Of a DNA stretch of 64,000 nt, positions 52,705-64,000 are shown in pieces. Each line of letters starts with the position of its first letter. Position 1 is the stretch's first letter. The stretch lies in the NCBI GenBank assembly GCA_964030475.1, contig CAXIPT010000004.1, positions 2,963,455-3,027,454 of the forward strand, written 5' to 3'. This DNA is from Tethya wilhelma (taxonomy: Eukaryota > Porifera > Demospongiae > Tethyida > Tethyidae). The notes beneath the pieces are model-generated. The model was not told the DNA's origin. It ran no database searches and saw nothing but the letters and a program-made list of their open reading frames with translations. Both the position numbers and the translations under genes were made by a program.

Positions 52705-53462
52705 TAAGCCTCGGCACACTCAATTAGCATGTACAACTAACATGTACGCACAAATATTATAAAAGACCATCAGTACTGAGACTTCAGCCTGTATGCAGCA
52801 AGTTCAGCAACTTGCAAGGTGGTCTGAGTCACGGCAGCCTGGCTGAACCTAACATGGTTTACTATCTGAAATTCTAGTTGCTGCAATTAAGGATATGCTG
52901 AGCTGTGGTCAACCTAGTCATAATAACCTCCGTTAAGAAACTGGATGGTCAGCAAACAGTAATACTTTGATCAATGCTTATATCAGCTTGTCAGTACTGC
53001 CCCATGACATGCATGATCACTGAGCTGAAGGCCAGTCAGGCACTGATACAAAACACACAGCTAACCTATTTCTACACAAGCATTACCTCACTATATTCAA
53101 CTTGCAATCATCGAGTTACTTACCAGCCAAGCCAGCCAAGAAGCTCAAGTCCATCTATGAGGCCATGATCCAAGCCCTACAGTGTTTCTAGATAACGCAC
53201 ACTATATGGGGCGTGATCAATGGGTGCGGTTTCGAAGCCTAAGCGTTCAGAGAAGCACAAAAGCCTCAGATCTCAGAAACTACAGCATTTTGCAAGATTC
53301 TACACGTCAAATTTCAAGATAATATCGATTCATGAACGTAAGTACCTTCCATTTTGACTCTGGAGCTGCCGTTCTTCAGATAATTTAGTAACAGACAGAC
53401 AGACACACAGACAAAACGACTACCGTAATCCTCTGCACGTGCTACGCACGCGCCGAGGCTTA
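52705..53462. mobile_element. Inverted-repeat element, TAAGCCTCGGC ends
   Basis: TAAGCCTCGGC at 52705 is mirrored by GCCGAGGCTTA at 53452-53462. The right-end segment GACTACCGTAATCCTCTGCACG also occurs at 85-106. An internal short frame (PAKPAKKLKSIYEAMIQALQCF region, about 53130-53192) has no recognised domain. Confidence 0.5.
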
Positions 53463-54076
53463 ACAAGGAGTTTTTGAAGGTACAACAGGCTTTCAATAAG
53501 CATCAAATAATAGCATTGTGACCCTTTCCAATAATTATAAATAGTCACATAATTATAGCTGTTAAATGCATGGTTGTTAAAACTGTTTATGCACAAACAA
53601 AAAGCTGGAATTTGTGGTTTAACAATCAATGTGAATGAAGAGGGAATTCTATACAGAGATATTTTCACATTCAAAAGTAGGTAGCAATACAAATAACTTC
53701 CAGTACTTCAAACCCATTGTATGTACAGTCACATATACAGGCATGTTGCTTGCATGTACATGTACAATGTACATACAACTATAAAACGTACATGTACATG
53801 CATACCATAGAAAATCTTTGTGTGTGTATACATGCCCATGTACACACACATACATACACACAGGTAATAGAGATTAAACTATTGGATGTACTGATTGAGA
53901 AAAAACCCTGTAAACATTAGCACAAAACATGCCAAGAAACATGCAGTTTGAGTAAGTATATGTTGTATATAGATGTAATAATCGAAGAGCATGCAGTGGA
54001 AGCGTTGATGTGGATTGTTTGAATCAATGTGTTGCTTAATGCCTCTGCCAAAAGATTTTAATACTGGCCTACAGAC

Positions 54077-54314
54077 TAAAGTCCATCTGGTTTGAGAATG
54101 CCGGTAGAAAAAATTGAATAACTTTTAACCATTTTATAAATTTCAAGCACTATGGAAAGCATTCGTTCTCCCCATTCTTTCGGTTGCTTTTCCAGCTTCC
54201 TATGCTTACCAGTCAAAAGTTAACTATTTGTCCCATAAGAAAAGTATTAAAAAAGTATTACATGAATCTCATTATTTCACTTTCAGTGGTATTCTCAAAC
54301 CAGATGGACTTTAG
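54077..54314. mobile_element. MITE, AAAGTCCATCTGGTTTGAGA family
   Basis: TAAAGTCCATCTGGTTTGAG at the left is mirrored by CTCAAACCAGATGGACTTTA at the right. It is 238 bp with the family interior (GGTAGAAAAAATTGAATAAC). Confidence 0.85.
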
Positions 54315-56343
54315 AATGAAGCAGGGAAAGCCTGGCTAGTGGGGCTATCATATTATATTATACCTACAATATTATCCCAGACCCATCATCACAATGGTCT
54401 CCTACCACTCTCAAGTAGACTACAGTCAAAAAGTAATTGCCAGATCTTTTCCTTATGGGTAAAACAGATGGGTGAACAATAAATTATCACAACCTATATT
54501 TCTAGCCAATCACACACAGCTAGTTACCGCGTCACCACCAATTTAAGCCTACAGGGATTAGGTTTGTGTTTTTACTACGAAAATTTGTAAAACGTGAAAT
54601 TTGAGGCACTCAGCGATATGCTCGATTGAGCATCATATGTCTCCATGAATGAGCATTGAAGGCTATAAGTTGACACAAAGAGAGTTGGGTTTCAACAAAC
54701 ATGGTAGCAAGCAAGCAACAAGTCAGAGCTTATTAGGCTACACACAAATATAGCCAACTAGGTCGGTTGAATAGGCTCCTAAAGAGTACAAAGCTGGATA
54801 CCACAGAAAACTTGATATAACTATAGTTAGGGATATCTAGATGTAGAGAACTAGGCTATTATACAGGGAGCACTGCAGTTTTAGCCAACTAGAACTAGAA
54901 AACCTTTAGTTACAGCAAAAATGACCATTTTAACTATAGCTGATCAAAAATTTGGCTAAAGCAAAATTGCTAAAAACACCCAATTTACATTGTTAATTAA
55001 ATTAGGAAGATGGGTTTTGTATTGGGTGAACAAAACTAACTACCACTGATACAGCTCCTATAGTTTGCACGCTGGATACCAAAAGAAACTTACTCTATAA
55101 ACGCAGAGAACTGGCTAGGAAAAGAATTTTGTACTGCCCTTTCAACACCTGCTTAAAAAAAATGGGGAAAGCTCTTGGTTTATGTGTACATGTGTGTACT
55201 ACAAGGTATAACTTTGGTAATATGCCCTGTGTGTGAATACATGGCTCTGACACTGGAACCCCCCAGTGTAAAATTAATGTATATCAGAGAAGGCTCTGTA
55301 TGGTGATGATGTATGAGGCACATATTCACGTATGATAGGGATACACAATAACACTATAGATCTACAAAGAACTTTGTCTAAATTAGGAACACATCAGATT
55401 TCAAGTAAGCCATAAAGTTCAAAAAGGTTGCTTCACTCTGGGCTACAACTGGGGACTGTAAAAAGGCTTTTAGCTAGAGGCAATGATCGAAGAAAACATC
55501 TGTCTGTCGAGGCTATTCTAACCAAATTAGTAAGTATTTATTTAAAGCACCCCTTTGATCCTTCAGCTAAATCTTTAGGGGTATCACCCCCCACCCCTGT
55601 CATTATTGGATCAACATCACTCGCACGTACACACACACACACATACAAAACATCGACAAAACCAATTTCCGTGTGAATGTACAGTACAGAAGCCATTTTC
55701 CAATGCAGCTATTAAAGTTCTGTTACAAGGACAAGCTTGCATTGTTAAGTGCTTCACACTCAAACAGATAAAAAGGCACTTTTAAAAGTTCATTATCCTG
55801 TGAAGTCGAACGACCTAAGAGATTGTACCACTACACGTTAAACATTGATCTCTCGAAGCCGGGACAGAAGATTTCAAAATATGCTACAGAAGTTTTTGTG
55901 GCTTGTTAGAATGTGATTTTCTAATTAGTTGTTACAACACAAGCTAATTGGGCATCCTTGGCAAATCCACAACAGTCACTGAGTGTATAACGTAACGCAA
56001 GCAATACTGGACACATGTACGTAATCCATGTGTGCTTGCTTGTATATAAAAGTATGTATGAAATCTTACAGTAATATGAGCTTTATATGGCATTTTTTTG
56101 TTACCTGTATTAGCTTAAATATTACACATACAGCTCTATTGAATTTTTGCATGTGACCTTGTTTACTTTGTCAATCAAATTGCAATGTACTTTAATTTTC
56201 TTCTAACAAGCGATGTCGTACATATGTCACTTTGTATAAAAATTATATCTTTGTACAAATGCATCATATTACATCATATTACATCACACAAAACATAAGA
56301 ACACACAGTGCAGTGCAGCTACAAGAGTGACAAGTGACAAGTG

Positions 56344-56400
<57 letters not shown>

Positions 56401-57329
56401 CGTGAAATCGCGTGTACAAATACTTGTTCTTGTTTCAAAACATTTCCCACAAAAATCACATGAAACTGTTCACCAACAGAGTGAGGATACACACACACAA
56501 CTATAGGCAGCTATAAAAATTATACATCAATGCTTTGCTTTCCTATTGTCCAATATGAAGTACTACTACACTGAGATAATAATAATGGTCTTGTCAAAAC
56601 AAAGCACCACAGTTATTATATATGAACCAGCATTAAATCTGTACTCTATTATACATACTATCTATTTCATTTGAATCAGCATTAAAAAATTAACAGCAGT
56701 ACTTTATCAAGCAAGGTTCAGGGGAAAACACACAGTAAGGCTTAATACAATCATTATGGTTTGTATTTTGTAACTTATGTGGCTATTTGTGGGAAGTTTC
56801 TCAACAATATAATATACCAACTGAACAATAATGCGTTTGGAATGTGCACTAATTATATACTTCAGCTACAGGATATATCTTGTGGAAAATGGTTTATGGG
56901 CACACATGGTGGAACTATCTTTCCCAGAATGGTAGCAGTTGCCATGTGAACAAATCCCCTATGACCTTATATAGTAGCAGCATGACCATATCATGACCTT
57001 CTCTAATTACCAGACAGTAATATTAGAATTGGAGGGTTCAAGGAGATGTATTGTACAGGTGGTAATTATTGTGAGTACAACTGTAACACAATATAAAATA
57101 TCCTATTGAATACAGAGCCACACCTTGTCTGTCTGTCCGTACGTCTGTGACAGTGTCTGCTACATTTGGCAACTTTCATTGAGCTGCTTGCGAGTTTGAG
57201 CAAGTGCAGCTCTTTTGTGTGCTCATAGACAAATGCATGAGTCTACTAGTAGTCACAATGTCAACTCCATTCCACTGACTTTTTGTCATGTATAGTGAAA
57301 TTAAGCAGGAGAGTATTCCAGCATTCTAA

Positions 57330-57500
57330 CTTTCACATTTTTCGCGAATCACGATCCATCCTTGAAAGTTTTTATCCACGAAATTTACCCTAATGTACAT
57401 ATGTATGGACGTTGCACAGCTCATCCGCGCAAGCTAAAACACAAAAAACAAAAAACTTTTGCAGAAGTTAGACACCACAAAAGTTTCCCGCTATACGGTA
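57330..57500. mobile_element. MITE fragment, 'TAGCGGG' family
   Basis: The right end AAGTTTCCCGCTATACGGTA and the interior 'TCATCCGCGCAAG' / 'TTTTTCGCGAATCACGATCC' match the 18331-18557 copy, but the left terminal repeat is missing or decayed. Confidence 0.65.
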
Positions 57501-57734
57501 GCTAAGGAATCGACCTTACAAGTAATAACTGGGAAACTATTTCTCCTCTACATGAGCCAGCTTCCTGACAAATGAGCTTGGACAACAAAAAGTAGCCTAA
57601 TTAAATAACAGACAACAGGAGAGTGGTTAAGAATACCCATGTAAGTATCCCATTTTCAATTCCCATACACACATTCCATCTTGGAGAAGGTCAAAGGTCA
57701 TCCCTGACAGTACACAGGCCCCGTTTTCTCTCAC

Positions 57735-58438
57735 CTTGGTGTGTCCTTTGCTCTCTGTACGATGGCTTTCCAGAATCTAATTGGTGGGATGGTGTGGAGC
57801 CGCAGTTTCGGTATACGAATGACTTCTGACCCTCGGCTCACGAGAATGAGTGCCATTGGCTGAGAGTGCTTGTTCAGGGAGGCCAAATCCTACGAGGGTT
57901 TAGCAAAAGTACTTTTACATGTGAGTATATACAAGCTGCATACATACACATCCAATTGTAAATCTGTACTAGCACTATCCATGAATGGTGACCCTAAGAT
58001 TAAACAGCCAATACAGTATATAGAGCGGGTGCAATTACGTAAAATGAGTCACTTCCGTATAGCAAAAATGTACATAGCAATACGAAGAAACAAGCAGCTG
58101 TCATTTACTTCCGTATGGCAAAAATAACTATTTCCAGTATCACTTCAAAATACTTCCGGTTTTGATGACATTGATTGCACCTGCTCTAAACAGCACACAG
58201 TATACGTACACATATATCAAAAGGTGTCAAGGAGTCCACTGAAACGAGGACCTTCCCATCACGTGACGCTTTGTCTAGTCCCTTCTGACAAATTAGGGGT
58301 GGGGCTGGCTCGGGCATTGGGGGGAGGTAGGTGTGGTTTGGTGGTTTTCGGATGAGCCTCTTGATGACCTTGTCTTCGTGAGTGACAGGGGCAGTAAAGG
58401 AGGTGAGGGAGATGTAGCACATTACTTCAACACGACCC

Positions 58439-58512
<74 letters not shown>

Positions 58513-61286
58513 TCACATCACGGCAATTAGTCACTATATTTAACTCCTAACAATTACTATAATCCACCAGAGGGTGGCACCATACTAATTATGAGACCAT
58601 CATGTTGTCAACAAGGATAGACAAGATGGGTTACAAGTTAATTGTGACTCTGTTCACACACAATCATGACACTTCTCTTGTCACGACACTTCGTAGAACA
58701 TGTGAACACAGTACCAAACTCACAAACAATTCCTACATAATCACTATAATAATTTCAAATAAACTACAAATTAGAAACAAACAATAACAAGATTATTTGT
58801 CGACAATTTTACTTTCCCACGAGAAGGAATTATTAACAATTATTAATCCCACTCATCACATCACATCCAGACTCACAAACACACACGCACACACAACAAG
58901 CTGGGAGTGGTGATGTTAACAGCGTGAGAAATTAGACACAGACTCGCCAGTAATGGTACATTAGATAGCAACAGTTGGCAACGTAGATGGCTGAGCATTC
59001 TAAATTCACTTAGTAACCAACCAACCAACCAACCAACCGGAGACCGGTCAAAGAGCATTTGAAACATGCACAATGTCATAGCATAGTTTGAAGTGTGTAT
59101 ATGTATACACAGTACAAACAAAAGTGATGTTATAATGCTCACAGATTCATTTAGCCAGTCAGAAAATAAACATTATGATTTTAGACACCTCTAAGCTCTA
59201 AGCTAGAAGTACATTGTAAATGTACATAATTATGGTTATGCATGTAGCATGAGCTTCCTATACATCTAAGTTCAGTTGGCTCTATGTAGAGTGCAGTTTA
59301 CAATCATTATCTTCAGCTCAATAGCTCTTGTTGGCATGACAACTATTGTTAGTCAATGACACCCCACTTTGCATGTGTACACACACATACACATACAAAA
59401 CATAAACCACAGTTACAACACACATGCAATCATTTTCATACACACCATGTACGCAAGTCCATCTCAAAAAAGACCCACACAGCAAGCTACACACATGCTC
59501 CGTGCTTTTACTTAATGGAGGGGAAACAACTATGTGTTGATGTGGCGACTGTACAATAATTCACCACAATACATAATACAATGGGCCAGATAATAATTCT
59601 TAAAATCACCGACTCAGCACAGAGACACACCTCTTCCAAAAATGAATAATAATTTGCAAACCGTGAGAACATATAATTTTAGTTCCTAGTAGACCAATTG
59701 GCGGTACAGAAATGACTATGTTGTGCTGAGCGTGCATAATTCACGTCAACAAATCGCATTAATTGGAGCAAGCATTTCAATCATGTTGTCTCTATTAGGA
59801 AACTCTCTACCTTGAAGTAGACCAAGCCCTTTTACCTAATTAGCAGCTCGCTTTAATCATTTTAAGCACCATATGCTAATCGATCTACAGAGGACCAGGT
59901 ATGACCTCTCATTATAGTGACTGAAACCAGCAGAGGTCTAAGTAGCCTTTTGAAATGGCTCTGTTGCATGGTTTTGTTGAAGATAGATGTCTTTGGTGTG
60001 TGTATACAAGCAGACTAGCCAATGGGATGGATTAATTCCATTCGGTTCAAGATAGGTTCATGACAGACATTGAAAGAGAAAGCTTTGGCACAAACAAGAA
60101 TAGCTTATAGAGCATCTTAAGCCGCATCCCTGGGGAAATAAGAACTTGATAACAGTGACATGAAACAGCTCGACAGTTTTGCGGGCGCAACGTAACCTAC
60201 CCTCCTACAACTGCTGACCTCATTAACAAGTTCATTTCTCTTTGTCGTCTAAGAGTTTGTTTACCACCAGTAATGCAGTTATAGTGTTGTGTAAGTGATG
60301 CTATAGGAAATTAGTCACACTTCATTGCCTGACAGCAGTTTAAAGGTTCCAAGAACTGGTATATCCTGTTGCAACTAAAAAATATTTTCTTTATGTTTTT
60401 AAAGCCTAGGTAACTAAAAATTACCCACTTTGGCCAATCCAATTATAGATCTTCAAATGCTAAACTGAAAGTAAATATTTCCTTATTAAATCTTAATCGA
60501 ATTAGCTTAACGAACACATTCTGTTTTCACAGCCAAAGAAGCTGCTTTGAAAGAAAAAATCGAACACAAAACAGTCGATATCTTCCACATAATGTTACAC
60601 AAGGTCATACTGATATGTAAACAAAAACTTGAGTTATGCAGGTCCTCTGATAACTCAACTCTTTTTGAGCTACTATTGTGTTGAAGCAGTTAGTACAATA
60701 TAGGGTACCAATATAATAATTTATGCAGTTACCTTGGTAACAACATAGATGAATTCAGATTCCCATGTGTTCTTTTCAATGACTGCACCATAGGGATACT
60801 GTGGAACATATTATAATGTGTTAATGTCAATCACAAATCAGTATGCGCTACGCCAATAACACTAGGTATACTATGCTGGAGAAATTTAGTCTTAAAATAA
60901 CTACAAAAATCATAAATTTGCACACCTCAAGCTTCTTGCTCACCACACAGAGAGCATGCAAACTATCTTCAGGCCAGTCTTGAAAGAGATCAGTAGACCT
61001 GCAAAGAAAGAGAGAACGTAAGAGAAAATAACATAAGTTAAATTCAATGATCAATAAGAGATAAATTACAAGTGTATCAATTAACAATTCATGCAAATTT
61101 TCAACAATATCTGTCCTGAACAAGTTATGTAGCTAAACAAATTATTCTAGAAATAGAATGGTATCACATCGAACTAACTCTGTGAAAATTTCTATATTCA
61201 TACCTCATTTTTTCAAACCGCAGCTCATAGTCTCTTTTCATGATGTCTGGGAATATTCGTAGACAAGTTTCTTTGTCGATGACCAG
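57735..61286 (-). CDS. Cyclic-nucleotide-binding-domain protein (CNBD2-like), partial
   Basis: Minus-strand exons 61204-61286 (cut by the N at 61287), 60926-60998, 60733-60798, 58210-58437 and 57735-57889 join in frame. The reading begins LVIDKETCLRIFPDIMKRDY, followed by the helix-and-strand pattern of a cNMP-binding domain: 'FQDWPEDSLHALCVVSKKLEY', 'YGAVIEKNT', 'EFIYVVTKGRVEVM'. The last matches the usual 'G-x-V/hydrophobic' end of strand pairs seen in CNBD2-type proteins. A Pro-rich stretch (PPNHTYLPPMPEPAPPL) and 'MALILVSRGSEVIRIPKLRL' follow. It lacks visible channel or kinase domains. It probably binds cAMP/cGMP or a protein partner. The 5' end is lost at the contig join and the 3' end is not found. 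The assignment to CNBD2 is tentative; the domain is more certain. Confidence 0.7.
58020..58188. mobile_element. MITE, AGAGCGGGTGCAATTA family
   Basis: TAGAGCGGGTGCAATTACGT at the left is mirrored by ATTGATTGCACCTGCTCTA at the right. It is a complete copy like 24484-24654, in an intron of the cyclic-nucleotide-binding gene, 21 bp from exon 58210-58437. Confidence 0.85.
58441..58506. repeat. (GA)n microsatellite serving as polypyrimidine tract
   Basis: 33 GA units. On the minus strand this is (CT)n ending in TTAG, immediately before exon 58210-58437. Confidence 0.9.
58507..60732. other. Large intron of the cyclic-nucleotide-binding gene
   Basis: Contains a (CCAA)n-type run at 59016-59038 (ACCAACCAACC) and scattered CA tracts. 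No exon is seen between 58437 and 60733, and phases of the flanking exons agree (0/0). Confidence 0.55.
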
Positions 61287-61287
61287 N

Positions 61288-61325
<38 letters not shown>
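61287..61325. repeat. N plus (CA)n: probable contig junction
   Basis: A single N directly after the truncated exon, then about 19 CA units. Sequence to the right is an inverted copy of 35.1-36.3 kb. Confidence 0.75.
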
Positions 61326-61329
<4 letters not shown>

Positions 61330-62274
61330 TATTAACATCTTAGTGGCTACAATTAACCGTTACTTTCAAAGCAATCATAAGTTGATACATGCTACTCAAT
61401 AACACTCAACTATAATATAGACTAGCTGACAAAGCTACGTATTGTATACTAAGATGATCAACAAAAGGTTCAGAACCTAATTATGTTTCTCAACACTCCG
61501 TATACGTACACTAGATCATGTAGAGTTGCGAATATCTCCATTACAAGAGTCTAATGGGTTGGTAATACGATAATTGCTGCAACAATTTCAAGAGTACTTT
61601 GCAAAATGAATTAAGAGTAGCTATGGTATTTCACTAATGGCCCTTGAAAGTGTGCGATACATTAACATCCTATATATTGGTCAGACACAGCTGCCCGTTA
61701 CATACCTATACAATCTTTTGAGAAATGCTTCAGGCTTCGTGAATCAGCACTCACTCCTTGCATTTGTCGATATAATATTATTATAACATTGTGTTATGAA
61801 AGTTAGTGGTTGATTGATCTAACCGCCTCGATCCTTTCACTCGATTTTCAGACCTCTACTGTAGCAGAATGATTAATAGTTGAGTTTCAAAATGACTAAT
61901 TCTTGTCAACCAACCCTATAACCTGCGTGCATGTGGTCTCGTCATACCTATACAAAAATTAACGTTAATAAATGTCTCCTAGTTACCACTCTGAAGGCCT
62001 CAAGTATACCAAATCTAAAATTTGAAGATTGAGTTACAGCCCATCGTATACATACATTGCCTCATGATCAATCATGCCTTGCATTAATCCTATCTATGTA
62101 GCTTATGGTTGATACAGGTCCAGTCTATGTGCATGTAGCTAGGTGGCTCATAGCAATATTGTGCCTGGAGGAACCCTAGTTGCTAAGAAGCAGAAGCCCA
62201 AATTGGACATAATTTATGGCAAGGATTCTTGAATTTGAATAGATGTGTTGTGTGTGCGTGTGTGAGAGAGTGCA

Positions 62275-62319
<45 letters not shown>

Positions 62320-62531
62320 ATATAACGTAAAGTGCTACGTGTGTGTGCCTTAGTGTTTTGTCTGAAACGAATGAATTAAGTGATCACTGCCATGGAAATA
62401 AATGCATGTGTGGAGAGATCTAGGCATCATAATAACTTATATCATACAACTAACATCAAGCATGACCTATACTGGGATGTACAGCACACAGAAACACTAT
62501 ATATACGATTATGATACAGTGTGTATGTGAA
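61326..62531 (-). repeat. 1.2 kb repeat, copy 2 (inverted copy of 35145-36305)
   Basis: Reverse-complement match along the whole length, including the embedded (GT)n at 62279-62318. Similarity ends near 62531, where copy 1 has CATACATACTGTATCATAAT and copy 2 GATTATGATACAGTGTGTAT. Confidence 0.8.
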
Positions 62532-64000
62532 TAGGTTGTCATGACTAAAAATTAGAATGCGTAGTTTGAAAGTCAAAATGAACCAAATAGGATTTCCATC
62601 AACTGCAAATGTAGGACTGGTGATGTGCTGAATTGACTTAATAATTTTTATGAATCATTGGTTTTGGCTTCAAGACTAGTGAGCACCAATATGTATGCTG
62701 TACGTCATTATGATTGTGAGTTTTAAATGATCTCATTTAATTGTTGATGTTTGTGTGCAGTTGTAGGATAGAACGTGGTCCCACTTTGTGATAGAATGTA
62801 ATTTACTTCGGTTGATTCTCCACAAGCAAGCTAGAAGATTGAGCAATACGGCAGCCATTAGATAAGCATTGTTAATTGTTAAACTAGACGTGAATTAATT
62901 TAAGGCAAGCCTGGACGTCGAGATAAGTTAGTATAATATTATAGCAAACAATTTCATACACAGTAGTATTATAATTATATGTGTGTCTGCGCAAGAACCA
63001 ATGGGTATAATATAATTATAGCCGTATTATTAACACAAGATGAAAATCATGTACTCCAAGTTACGTACTATAGGAAACTAAAACTGGAACTCGGGAACTT
63101 TAAATTCTATCTATGGCAATGTGGCTACGTGCGAACATTTCCTACCCAATAGGTTCCACTATGCCACAAAAAAACTTTCCCTGAACTCCAGTCCTGAGCC
63201 ACAGGAGGAAATGGTTAGTAATTGTTTTTTCATTGTTATTGTATTTCAGTCCCTTACATGTACACAGCCTTGAGCACACACGGGAGGCCAGGGGACAATA
63301 GCAACAAACACACTGTACAAACAAACATGATGTCCATGAACTCATGACTGAGAAGGGTGCACAATCTGCAGAGTGGAGGTCAAAATTCATTGAGTTTCAA
63401 TTAGTCACCAAGTCCATTCATTACCACACACATAGTCACAGACATAACATGTGTACAGACCATGCTAGACTGTGAAGCACATTCAGAGCTGTACAAATAT
63501 AAGTTTATCTGAACTGTCATAAATACTATTATATATGCTGAAGATTACATATTATGCATTGTCAAAATTAATAGTCTTATATCTTTACAAACAATCCCAA
63601 ACTTAAGGAACCTCCCAATACTACATGGCTCAAGCAAGTACATAGGCAAAAAGGCTTATAGCTAACAAGACACATTGTATCAGAATTGATTATTATTGAT
63701 TCAGCCAAAGCTGGACAATGAATAAGAATATGCTAAGTCTTGGTGTGAAATTATGTAATAATAGGTAAGCTTTGTAATTGAGTGCACAGTGATCTCACAT
63801 CTTTAGTGTAAGTCTCTAAGAGGTCAAGTCTGTACAAACAAAACTAGCCATAATTATCCCACCATATTAATAACAGCAGGTATTGAAACTTCCCTGATGA
63901 CACAAATGGTCAAGATCAGTCACAGTTGGTGCATGCATGCATGCTTGTCATAATGAGTGTGACTCTATCTGTTACATATCCAGTCATGGAATAGTATGGT
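62532..64000. other. Nothing recognised
   Basis: AT-rich sequence with short frames only. An 82-codon minus-strand frame at 63142-63390 has no recognisable features or splice context. Confidence 0.6.

Larger units (their letters stand above)
53463..57734. other. Gene-poor stretch with repeats
   Basis: Contains a MITE at 54077-54314, (GT)n at 56340-56400 and a 'TAGCGGG' MITE fragment near 57330-57500. A dispersed repeat 'TGGTCTCCTACCACTCT' at about 54390 also occurs near 26870 and, inverted, near 58565-58600. 3' exons of the cyclic-nucleotide-binding gene may lie here, but I could not identify them. Confidence 0.5.

Noticed and set aside
55428..55676. 82-codon plus-strand frame starting MLHSGLQLGTVKRLLARG
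   Set aside because: A GTAAGT follows part of it and it looks mildly protein-like, but no acceptor, neighbour exon or domain could be found.
57623..57829. 68-codon plus-strand frame
   Set aside because: Antisense shadow of the minus-strand exon 57735-57889, which continues the cyclic-nucleotide-binding protein in frame.

Overview
This window is nuclear DNA from an early-branching animal. Genes are split into many short exons by GT-AG introns, and the DNA is AT-rich, full of (CA)n and (CT)n tracts and dense with short inverted-repeat (MITE-like) elements. A demosponge is my best guess. The main reason is the ankyrin/death-domain protein, whose middle region resembles a module I associate with sponge death-domain proteins. 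A cnidarian is not excluded. Species cannot be fixed from sequence alone.

Layout, left to right. 1.2-9.1 kb, minus strand: an ankyrin-repeat and coiled-coil gene, open at both ends. 9.4-10.5 kb, plus: the last four exons of a second UBE2K-like gene. 10.9-15.5 kb, minus: an ankyrin - death domain - death domain gene whose six exons join in frame to 689 codons. 16.0-19.2 kb, plus: a TAF1A-like subunit of the RNA polymerase I factor SL1. 19.4-24.8 kb, minus: a PRDM9-type gene (SET domain plus C2H2 fingers) with a tandemly duplicated four-exon block. 25.7-31.1 kb, plus: a Golgi-type carbohydrate sulfotransferase carrying half of an Ig domain. 31.6-34.6 kb, plus: a complete UBE2K (E2-25K) gene. 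37.6-39.6 kb, minus: a WT1-type four-finger transcription factor. 41.6-42.3 kb, minus: the 3' end of an unrecognised gene. 43-57.7 kb is mostly gene-poor and includes an apparently perfect 1,888 bp tandem duplication. 57.7-61.3 kb, minus: a cyclic-nucleotide-binding-domain gene cut off at its 5' end. 61.3-62.5 kb is an inverted copy of 35.1-36.3 kb.

Four single N characters (9362, 13845, 27114, 61287) sit at the edges of microsatellites and look like contig joins. Exons are missing at three of them: the 5' ends of the ankyrin gene and the second UBE2K at 9362, an Ig-domain exon at 27114, and the 5' end of the cyclic-nucleotide-binding gene at 61287. Exon structures were worked out by hand from splice signals and reading phase. 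Where all phases close (the ankyrin/death, PRDM, UBE2K and WT1 genes) I consider the model strong.

The genes do not form one pathway. They are a mix of transcription and chromatin regulators (TAF1A, PRDM, WT1), ubiquitin conjugation (UBE2K), glycan sulfation and death-domain signalling. The most interesting items are the PRDM9-type gene, whose finger repeats differ mainly at DNA-contact positions, and its 43-55 nt intron made almost wholly of a CA repeat; the single-exon WT1 fingers; the Ig-sulfotransferase fusion; and two nested transposon insertions whose empty sites can be read directly.
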